Origin: Streptomyces sp. ISL-100
GTDB lineage: Bacteria > Actinomycetota > Actinomycetes > Streptomycetales > Streptomycetaceae
Direction of reading: 5' to 3'
DNA length: 53,488 nt
Assembly: GCF_018614615.1 (NCBI RefSeq)
Contig: NZ_JAGGOK010000080.1
Location: 1 to 53,488 of the forward strand
This document shows positions 16,254-24,614 of this stretch, piece after piece (position 1 is the stretch's first letter; each line of letters opens with the position of its first letter). Made by a program: the position numbers and the translations under genes. Under the pieces are notes generated by a model. The model had not been told where the DNA came from and ran no database searches. It was given only the letters and a program-made list of their open reading frames with translations.

Positions 16254-16859
16254 CTAGATTGAGTCGGGTATCAGCGAGGCAGGCGCACCCTGAAACCCCA
16301 CGGGCCACGCGCACCCATAGGGCCGAAACGGCCGTCTCGTCCGAGGGCTTGGCGAGACGAGAAAGGCGCGCTCCCCAATGGCAGCATCAGGGCAGTCCCG
16401 CCGGAAAGCGGCTATCAGGTCACGACGGGAAACGAAACCGCCCGCTGACTGTTCGCACAGCTTGAGCCAGCACTCAGGCGTCATAGCGGACTCACGCCGG
16501 AAAGCGGGCGCGCCGGACAAGACCTCTTTCAGGTCCCGCGTCACGGGGCCGGACGCGTAGCGGATCGAACGGGCCATGCGTTCCCATGTGGGATGTTTCG
16601 AGCGGGAAGACACGCGCTCTTTCCCCTCTTCGGCAATGCCGAACTCTCCGGGGCCGTCCGCGTGCATTTCGAGCGTATTGAGAAACGACGACATGTGGAC
16701 GCGCCATAGGGCTGGGTCAAGTGGCGCGTAGGGCGCTTTCCCCTCCACCCAGCAACGCGAAGCGGGGCACCACAGGACGGGCGCACTGAGGTGGCGTCGC
16801 GCTGCTTCCTCAATGGCTTCGGCCCAGTTGCCCACGCTGGAACTCTTCAGCTCTTCCAT
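16254..16859 (-). CDS. Hypothetical element protein, 201 aa
   Basis: Begins MEELKSSSVGNWAEAIEEAA. ATG 16859 is preferred over ATG 16865 because GAAAGG is 6 nt before the former and abuts the latter. The N-terminal part has WCPASRCWVEG. The C-terminal part (GGFVSRRDLIAAFRRDCPDA, then AIGERAF) faintly resembles the small winged-helix tail of D5-type phage primase-helicases, but no helicase motif is present. It may be a replication or DNA-binding accessory (weak inference). It lies downstream of a 370-nt non-coding region with a ParB-site-like sequence. Confidence 0.7.
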   Translation of the reverse strand: MEELKSSSVGNWAEAIEEAARRHLSAPVLWCPASRCWVEGKAPYAPLDPALWRVHMSSFLNTLEMHADGPGEFGIAEEGKERVSSRSKHPTWERMARSIRYASGPVTRDLKEVLSGAPAFRRESAMTPECWLKLCEQSAGGFVSRRDLIAAFRRDCPDAAIGERAFLVSPSPRTRRPFRPYGCAWPVGFQGAPASLIPDSI

Positions 16860-17003
16860 TCGCATCCTTTCGGAAAGTGTTCTCCCCCGCTGTCTTGCAA
16901 GAGAGGTTCAAGAGATTGGCAAACGATGAGCAAGAAACACACAACTCCGATCCCGCTGTAAGCAGGAGCTTTGCAAGGTGAGCAAGTTACGTGTGTGCAT
17001 CTG

Positions 17004-17017
17004 GTCTCACGTGAAAC
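17004..17017. promoter_or_regulatory. ParB-box-like palindrome
   Basis: GTCTCACGTGAAAC differs at one base from GTTTCACGTGAAAC, the 14-bp core of the conserved bacterial parS site. It lies in non-coding DNA of the element. The element has no parB gene, so host ParB would have to bind it (inference). Confidence 0.45.
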
Positions 17018-17093
17018 GGCAACCGGAAATGTGACCGTCATCCGTCACTCGCTCCGTTGCTTGCACAACTTGCGCAGAGTGGAGCCGAGAAAA

Positions 17094-17114
17094 GCCCCAG
17101 CGCGAGGCCGGGGC
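17094..17114 (-). terminator. Terminator downstream of the integrase gene
   Basis: On the minus strand GCCCC and GGGGC arms surround an 11-nt loop, followed by TTTTC. It is about 120 nt beyond the integrase stop at 17237. Confidence 0.5.
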
Positions 17115-17236
17115 CGAACGGTCTTCGAATTGGACCTAAAGTGTCGGTTGCCTGAGAGCGCAGCGGCTTCCTGCGGGCACGAAGAAGCCCACTGGTCACG
17201 GGGGACCAACGGGGCTAGTTCGGGGCTCAGGCGGCC

Positions 17237-18942
17237 CTACGCGGCTTCTGAGAAGTCCTCTTGCTCAGCGGGCATCGCCCACTCGATATCGCAGCGTGCG
17301 CGGCCGTCGAACCGCACACCTTGCCCCGGAGCTTTGGACACCTTCACGTGGTCGATGGCAAGCGCGAGGAGGTCACGCCTCAGCGCGTCGTCCGCTGCCT
17401 CCCAGGCTTCCCGCGCGTACCCGTTCATCAGGAAGCTGATATCCACCGGACCACCGGACAGTTCCTTTACGCGCTGTTCCGCTGCCGTCAGCCGTTCCTC
17501 AGCTTCCGTCTTCGCGGGTATGCGGTACTTCGCGGAACGTCCCGCGTAGAAGCCCGCGCGGTCATCGTCATGGAACTTGTCTAGCGCCTTCTCGGCGGAC
17601 TTGAGAGCTGCCGTGGCTTCCCGTATCTCCGTCGTTTCCTTCGGGCGCGTAAGCGCCTGCCAGCGCTCTGCAACGGCAATCATGAGCGGGTCGTCAAAGT
17701 CAGCATTGCCTATGCGGGCAATCCAGCGTTCAACCACGTAGGTTTCCAGCGCCGTACGCCATGCCGACGCGGGAGCGTTGCACGCGCCACCCGAAGCGCG
17801 TAGCTGACAGTTGTACGACTTACCGTCAGCCACAATGGATTTGCCGCACGATGCACACGTGAGCCGTCCAGCGAGAAGCGACTTAACGCGTCCGGGACGG
17901 GGCGTGTTATCAATGATCTGATGCCCGCTGAGAACACGTCGGGCACGGTCGGCCAAGTCAGCCGAGACCATGGACGGCAACACGTCAGGCTCAACACAGC
18001 GGACGCGCTCCCCAGCGTCGTTGAAGTAGTGCGTCGGAGCCTTGTGGGACTTGTCGCCCGGAGAGACGGTAAGCCACCCTTCGTAAGCCGGGTGAATGAT
18101 GATTGCCCGGATACTGTCAGCGCGCCAGCTCTTACCCGTTGAGGACTTAATTCCCTCTTCGTTGAACTTCCGGGCCAGTGCGCGCGAGGACGTACCTTCC
18201 GCTATCTCCGTGAAGATGCGGAGAACGATCGACCACGGGGAATATTCCTTGCCCCGGACCTTCACCAAGTTCGAGGAAAGCTTGCGCGTCCCTTGTCGGC
18301 AACCAGACCGAACGGCGCACGGGCCAACCAACGCCCCTCGTTGCGCTGACGCGCTTTCGTGTTCCGGACGTTGTACGAAAGGCGGGTCGAGTATTCGCGG
18401 GCATTCTCGGCACGGTCGATGATCCATCGGCGGTCCCGCTCATCCATTGAGTCAAGACGCTCGTAGTCGAAAATGACCCGCGCCTTACCCAGGATAGGGA
18501 CGACCGCCTCAGCACCCTTCCTGAATCGGTCGAGCGCGTACACCCACAGCGCCGGAACCTCCCCGTTCATCACGGCCTCCATGGCCGCGTCGTACTTCGG
18601 GCGCTGTACGTCCGACCACGCCGACAGGTTCTCTTTCCAGACCTTGCGGACCTGGTAGCCCTCTTCGTCTGCCCAGCGTCGCCCCCGCTCTTCCTGTGCC
18701 CGCAGCGACAGGGCGCGCTCACCCTCCCGAACGATCTTCGACTTCCTCAGCAACAGGTCCACTTCCGGCCTGCTGTCGGTCGTGCTCTGCGTAGACGGAG
18801 TTTCGTCCCCGCGCGTAGGTGTCCTCACAACCTTGGTCAAGGGAGTCGGTTGCCTGCCCGCGCTGACGTGCGTAGGTGCCTTCACACCCTGCCTAGAGCG
18901 GGAGGGATTCCCCGAAGCGCTGACGTTCGCTGCCGTAGCCAT
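17237..18942 (-). pseudogene. Large serine recombinase (integrase), single-base frameshift
   Basis: About 568 aa if repaired. A long basic N-terminal extension precedes the resolvase domain: the catalytic Ser is in VDLLLRKSKIVREGE, with SLRAQEERGRRWADEEGY following. The recombinase domain, a zinc ribbon (CASCGKSI, then CQLRASGGAC), a coiled-coil motif (REATAALKSAEKALDKFHDD) and a C-terminal domain complete the phiC31-like layout. The frame breaks at GLVADKG; one base lost from the G run at 18290-18292 would restore continuation into TRKLSSNLVKVRGKEYSPWS. ATG 18942 has AAAGGG at good spacing. It starts about 70 nt from attR. If the frameshift is real, the element cannot excise itself. Confidence 0.88.
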
Positions 18943-19000
18943 GCCGGACCCTTTGTGACCTGCGGAAACGTCCCGCTACCCGGAAGGTCCCAGAGTGTTG

Positions 19001-19022
19001 GACCTACTCCCGTAGGCGCCCT
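19001..19022. other. attR of the serine-recombinase element
   Basis: Element sequence GACCTACTCCC meets chromosomal GGCGCCCTCC, with the inferred crossover GT at 19012-19013. The inner arms of the two ends carry similar GGACCTAC and GGACCCTAC words (18999-19006 and 10042-10050), which would flank the core in attP. Confidence 0.72.
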
Positions 19023-19553
19023 CCAGGGCCTCGACCCCGAACGCGTCGCCTACACGGGGTCGGTGAGCAAGTCGCTGGCTCCCGGTCTGCGACTGGGCTG
19101 GCTGCTCGTACCCGCGCACCTGATGGGCGAACTCGTCGAGCGCAAACGGACCATGGACCTGGGCAATCCCGCGATCGATCAGGCGCTGCTGGCCGAATTC
19201 ATCGGGAGCGGCGGATACGACCGGCAACTGCGCCGCTGCCAGCGCGCCTACCGGGAGCGGCGGGACGCGCTCGTCGCCGCCCTCGCCGGGCACTTCTCCG
19301 GAGCGGAGGTGAGCGGCATCGCGGCGGGACTGCACACGCCATCGTCCGGCTCCCGGATCGGTACGGCCCCGAGCACGCGTTCCTGGAGCACGCCGCCCGT
19401 GCGGGGGTGGCGGTGCGCCCGTTGAGCGACTTCGGGGCTGCCCGGGAAGCGTCGCAGGACGGATGCGTACGACTGGTGCTCGGGTACGCGCATCTGACGC
19501 CGTCCGCGATCAGTCACGGGGTGCGTCTGATGGCGGGTGCGGAGCCGCTGTAG
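19012..19553 (+). pseudogene. MocR-type regulator, 3' part (split by element, also frameshifted)
   Basis: Continuation of the gene begun at 9122: VGALQGLDPERVAYTGSVSK carries the PLP-binding Lys (SVSKSLAPGLRLG). The aminotransferase small domain follows. At GLH near 19333-19337 an extra dinucleotide in the CACAC run shifts the frame; the true end continues IVRLPDRYGPEHAFLEHAAR and stops at 19553. Joined with the 5' part, and corrected, the protein would be about 485 aa, the normal MocR length. There is no start signal for separate expression. Confidence 0.88.
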
Positions 19554-19586
19554 CGGAGCGTGTCGGACCGGTCAGCGGGACCAGTT

Positions 19587-19608
19587 GTTCACTTGTGGTT
19601 CGTGTGGT
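19587..19608 (+). promoter_or_regulatory. Candidate PHO box upstream of phoD
   Basis: Two adjoining 11-nt direct repeat units, GTTCACTTGTG and GTTCGTGTGGT, match the layout of the Streptomyces PhoP site (11-nt repeats beginning GTTCA). It lies 66 nt before ATG 19674. A -10-like TAGGCAT follows at 19626-19632. Phosphate-starvation control of this gene is expected. Confidence 0.6.
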
Positions 19609-19673
19609 TGCCGTGGCCGGGCACTAGGCATGGCGTCGCATGCTCGGACCGAACCGTCACTGGAGGCGCATCG

Positions 19674-21296
19674 ATGCCGTACCGCCGACCGCAGAGCCGA
19701 TCGCAGAGCCAGTCCCCCGACCGACGCACCGTCCTGCGCGGCTCACTGGCCGCCTCGGCGGCGCTCGCCCTGCCCGCCACCGCAGTCGGAACCACCGCCG
19801 CCGCGCCCGCCCAGGCGCTTTCCGGCCGCCCCCGCGCGGCGTGGGGCGTACAGACGGGTGATGTCACCTGCTCGTCGGGGCTGGTGTGGGTACGGTCCGA
19901 CCGCCCGGCCCGGATGATCGTGGAGACGTCCGCGACCGAGTCCTTCCGCCACTCCCGCAGATGGCACGGGCCGCTGCTCGGCCCCGGTACGGACTTCACC
20001 GGAACGACGTCACTGCGCGGACTGCCGGCGGGCGAGCAGGTGCACTACAGGGTCACGCTCGCCGATCCCGACGATCCCCGGCGCACCGGGGAAGCGTTCC
20101 AGGGAACGTTTCGTACGGCATCCGTCAAACGACGCGACGGTGTGCGCTTCCTGTGGTCGGGCGACATCGCGGGACAGGGGTGGGGCATCAACCCCGACAT
20201 CGGCGGCTACCGCGTGTACGAGGAGATGCGACGCCTCGACCCGGACTTCTTCCTGTGCAGCGGCGACACGGTTTACGCGGACGGCGTCATCCAGCCGAGC
20301 GTGACACTGCCGGACGGCCGGGTGTGGCGGAACATCACCACCCAGGAGAAGGCGAAGGTCGCCGAAACGCTGGACGAGTTCCGCGGCAATTTCCGCTACA
20401 ACCTGCTGGACGAGAACGTACGCCGTTTCAACGCGCAGGTTCCCTCGATCGTGCAGTGGGACGATCACGAGGTACGCAACAACTGGTACCCCGGTCAGAT
20501 CCTCGACGATGCCCGCTACACGGAGAAGAACGTCGACGTACTCGCCGCGCGGTCGATGCGCGCGTTCAGCGAGTACTTCCCCCTTTCCACCCTCCCCGCG
20601 CGCGGGGAGGGTGGAAAGGAGAACGACGGCCGCGTCTACCGGGTGGTCAGGCAGGGGCCCCTGCTCGATGTCTTCGTGCTCGACATGCGGACGTACCGCA
20701 ACGCCAACTCGCCCGGTCGGCAGCCCGACGACGCGACCGGGATCCTCGGCGCCGAGCAGCTGGCCTGGCTGAAGCGGGAGTTGTCGCGCTCCCGCGCGGT
20801 GTGGAAGGTGATCGCCTCCGACATGCCGCTGGGGATCGTCGTCCCGGACGGGGCCGCCAACTTCGAGGCGGTCGCGCAGGGCGATCCCGGTGCGCCGCTG
20901 GGCAGGGAGCTCCAGATCGCTGAACTCCTGCGTCACATCAAGCACGCCCGTATCACCGGCACCGTGTGGCTCACCGCCGATGTGCACTACACATCAGCTC
21001 AGCACTACGACCCGTCCCGCGCGGCGTTCAAGGACTTCGCTCCCTTCTGGGAGTTCGTGTCCGGGCCGCTGGCCGCGGGCGGCTTCCCGGCGACCCGGCT
21101 CGACGCCACCTTCGGCCCGGAGCAGGTCTTCCTGAAGGCACCGACGCGCGCCAACGTCTCCCCCATGGAGTCCCCGCAGTATTTCGGCGAGGTCGAGATC
21201 GACGGCGGGAGTGGTGAGCTGACGGTGCGGCTGCGCGCCGAGGGAGGCGTGGTGTTGTACAGCAAGGTGCTTCGGCCTGGCCGGGTCGGACTCTAA
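19674..21296 (+). CDS. phoD: Alkaline phosphatase/phosphodiesterase PhoD
   Basis: 540 aa. Tat signal peptide DRRTVLRGSLAASAALALPA at residues 16-35. An N-terminal beta domain is followed by the metallophosphatase core with SGDIAGQGWG, CSGDTVYADG, QWDDHEVRNNWYPG, VFVLDMRTYRNANSPG and TADVHYTSAQHY. Family members use Ca and Fe, are exported folded, and release phosphate from phosphomono- and diesters outside the cell. ATG 19674 has GGAGG 7 nt upstream. A perfect 38-bp palindrome lies in frame inside the gene, adding about 13 residues (STLPARGEGGKEN) where relatives are shorter. Likely induced by PhoP through the PHO box. Confidence 0.94.
   Translation: MPYRRPQSRSQSQSPDRRTVLRGSLAASAALALPATAVGTTAAAPAQALSGRPRAAWGVQTGDVTCSSGLVWVRSDRPARMIVETSATESFRHSRRWHGPLLGPGTDFTGTTSLRGLPAGEQVHYRVTLADPDDPRRTGEAFQGTFRTASVKRRDGVRFLWSGDIAGQGWGINPDIGGYRVYEEMRRLDPDFFLCSGDTVYADGVIQPSVTLPDGRVWRNITTQEKAKVAETLDEFRGNFRYNLLDENVRRFNAQVPSIVQWDDHEVRNNWYPGQILDDARYTEKNVDVLAARSMRAFSEYFPLSTLPARGEGGKENDGRVYRVVRQGPLLDVFVLDMRTYRNANSPGRQPDDATGILGAEQLAWLKRELSRSRAVWKVIASDMPLGIVVPDGAANFEAVAQGDPGAPLGRELQIAELLRHIKHARITGTVWLTADVHYTSAQHYDPSRAAFKDFAPFWEFVSGPLAAGGFPATRLDATFGPEQVFLKAPTRANVSPMESPQYFGEVEIDGGSGELTVRLRAEGGVVLYSKVLRPGRVGL
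20582..20619. repeat. Perfect 38-bp palindrome inside phoD
   Basis: CCTTTCCACCCTCCCCGCG at 20582-20600 is followed at once by its exact reverse complement at 20601-20619. It is translated in frame between YFPL and DGRVYR of PhoD. A palindrome of this length without a spacer is unlikely by chance and looks like a small inserted repeat of the REP/RPE kind. Confidence 0.85.
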
Positions 21297-22736
21297 TTTG
21301 ATTGAAAACGGTCACTAACTGCCCAGAAGCACACTTAACCCGTCAGTCACAAAGCGTTCGTGATCACGCAACACCGCTCGGTCACAGTGGTGCCATGACC
21401 AACATGACCGAAGTGACCAAGAGGGCCCGCCGCACGCACCACTGGCGGCGGGATCTCGTCGAGCTCGCCGCCCTGTTCACGGCGGTGGCCGTCGCCGACG
21501 CTGTCGCGAACATGATCGTGCACGGACCGGACGGGCGGTACCTCCTGGTGATCTCGGCCGTGGTGCTGACCGCCACGGCCGGGTTCCACACCTGGTGGGC
21601 ACGACGGCACAGCCATGCTCCGCCGCCGGCCGGTGCTGGTACGAGCACCGCCGGCACGAGGACCGCCGGCACGAACGCCAGCACGCCCGGCACCGGAACC
21701 CCCGCCCCCGAAACCGCCCTGTGGCGCATGCGTACCACCGTCAAGGACGCGCCCGGCAGCCTCGCACTGCTGTGCACCGCCCTGGCCCGGCACCAGGTGG
21801 ACATCCTCACCCTCCAGACCCACCCGCTCGCCGAGGGCACCGTCGACGAGCTGCTGCTGCGCGCCCCCGCCACGCTCCAGGCCGCCCAGCTCACCCGTGA
21901 GGTCGCCGCAGCCGGCGGCACCGACACCTGGCTGGAGCGCGCCGACGCCCACGACCTGGTCGACGCCCCCACCCGGGTGCTCGGCCTCGCCACCCGCACC
22001 GCGCTCGACGCCGCGGAACTGCCGCTGGCCCTGCGCCAGTTGCTCGGCCGCTGCACAATCCATTCGCTGCCCGCGACCACCCTCACCGGCCGCCCCACCG
22101 GCGAGACGGCGCCGGTGGAGGGCGTACTCGACGGTACGGTCATGAAACTGCGCGACCCGTCCGGTGGGGCCATCACCATCGAGCGCCACTATCTGCCCTT
22201 CACCCCGACCGAGTTCGCGCGCGCCCGCGCCCTCGTCGAGCTCGACGCCCGCCTCGGCCCGCGCATCCCCCGCAGCGAGGACGTCCTGACCCTCCCCGAG
22301 GGCAACGAGATCACCGTCCGCAGGGCGGGACTCGACGACCTCGCTGCCGCCCGCGCCATGCACGACCGCTGCGGCGACCGCACCCTGAGCCTGCGCTACC
22401 ACGGCCCGGTGGGCGACGCCGACCGCTACCTCAGCCACCTCCTCAGCCCGCGCTTCGGCCGCACCCTCGCCGTCCAGACCGCGTCCGGCCGCCTCGTCGC
22501 CCTGGGCCATCTCCTCTGGGACGGCGACGAGACCGAGGTGGCGTTGCTCGTCGAGGACGCGTGGCAGCGCCGCGGCATCGGCTCCGAGCTGCTGCGACGC
22601 CTGGTGGCGCTCGCCGTCGAGGCGGGCTGCGAGAGCGTGTACGCCGTCACCCAGTCGTCCAACACCGGCATGGTCGCGGCCATGCGTGGCCTCGGCCTGC
22701 CCCTCGACTACCAGATCGAGGAGGGCACGCTGGTGG

Positions 22737-23984
<1,248 letters not shown>

Positions 23985-24043
23985 GACATGACTCTGAACA
24001 GCTACCGGGAAGTAGGGTCGGAACTCCGTGTTACGTTCGGGCC

Positions 24044-24565
24044 ATGGTCGAATCTGTCGTACTTGACCCGGTCGATCTGCACATACTGCGCCTCCTGCAG
24101 AACGACGCGCGGACCACCTACCGCGAACTGGCCGCCGAAGTCGGAGTCGCGCCTTCCACTTGCCTGGACCGGGTGACGCGCCTGCGCCGCTCAGGGGTGA
24201 TTCTCGGCCATCAACTGCGCCTCGACCCCGCCAAGCTCGGCCGCGGCCTCGAAGCCCTGCTGCTGGTCCAGGTTCGCCCGCACCGGCGCGAGCTCATCGG
24301 CCCGTTCGTGGAGCGCGTCAGGGCGCTGCCGGAGACGCGCGCTCTCTTCCATCTGACCGGGCCCGACGACTATCTCGTCCACGTTGCGGTGACGGACACG
24401 GCGGACTTGCAGCGGCTGGTTCTGGACGAGTTCACCTCGCGGCGCGAAGTCGCCCGCGTGGAGACCCGGCTGATCTTCCAGGCCTGGGACTGCGGACCGC
24501 TGCTGCCACCGGCTGCGGGGGCGCCGGGAGCGGCCGGAACCAAGGCGCCGATGTCAGGCCACTGA
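24044..24565 (+). CDS. Lrp/AsnC-family regulator
   Basis: 173 aa. N-terminal helix-turn-helix (VDLHILRLLQNDARTTYREL, then AAEVGVAPSTCLDRVTRLRR), linked to an AsnC ligand domain (FHLTGPDDYLVHVAVTDTAD). The C-terminal ~25 residues are Ala/Gly/Pro-rich. These proteins assemble as octamers and sense amino acids. The 59-nt gap to the divergent PLP enzyme contains no obvious long palindrome. It likely regulates that enzyme. DUF885 follows 49 nt downstream on the same strand. Confidence 0.92.
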   Translation: MVESVVLDPVDLHILRLLQNDARTTYRELAAEVGVAPSTCLDRVTRLRRSGVILGHQLRLDPAKLGRGLEALLLVQVRPHRRELIGPFVERVRALPETRALFHLTGPDDYLVHVAVTDTADLQRLVLDEFTSRREVARVETRLIFQAWDCGPLLPPAAGAPGAAGTKAPMSGH

Positions 24566-24614
24566 CCCTCGAACGGTAGTGACGCGGAGGCCTTGCCCGT
24601 ACGAGGATGTCGGC

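Larger units (their letters stand above)
16866..17236. other. 370-nt non-coding control region of the element
   Basis: No coding pattern is seen on either strand. The stretch is richer in A/T than its surroundings. It holds repeated CTTGC/GCAAG motifs (near 16898, 16972, 16981, 17059 and 17068), a ParB-box-like palindrome at 17004-17017 and the integrase terminator at 17094-17114. It contains the promoter of the leftward 16859 gene. Origin or partition functions are possible but not shown. Confidence 0.5.
10040..19013. mobile_element. ~9.0-kb integrative element with serine recombinase and a lone HK97-fold capsid gene
   Basis: The element splits a MocR gene. Its integrase starts about 70 nt inside attR. 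It visibly uses more A/T in third codon positions than its host. From right to left it carries the integrase, two unknown proteins, the major capsid protein, two small downstream genes, a zinc-ribbon pair, a convergent XRE-TPR regulator, and a leftward operon of small proteins including DUF397. No portal, terminase, head protease, tail, lysis or conjugation (FtsK-like Tra) gene was found, so it is neither a complete prophage nor a typical actinomycete conjugative element. A phage satellite is the best fit (inference). Confidence 0.85.

Noticed and set aside
10040..19013. Reading the element as a conjugative AICE of the pSAM2 type
   Set aside because: There is no FtsK/TraB-like translocase, Rep or Spd gene, and the recombinase is of the serine type while a capsid gene is present.
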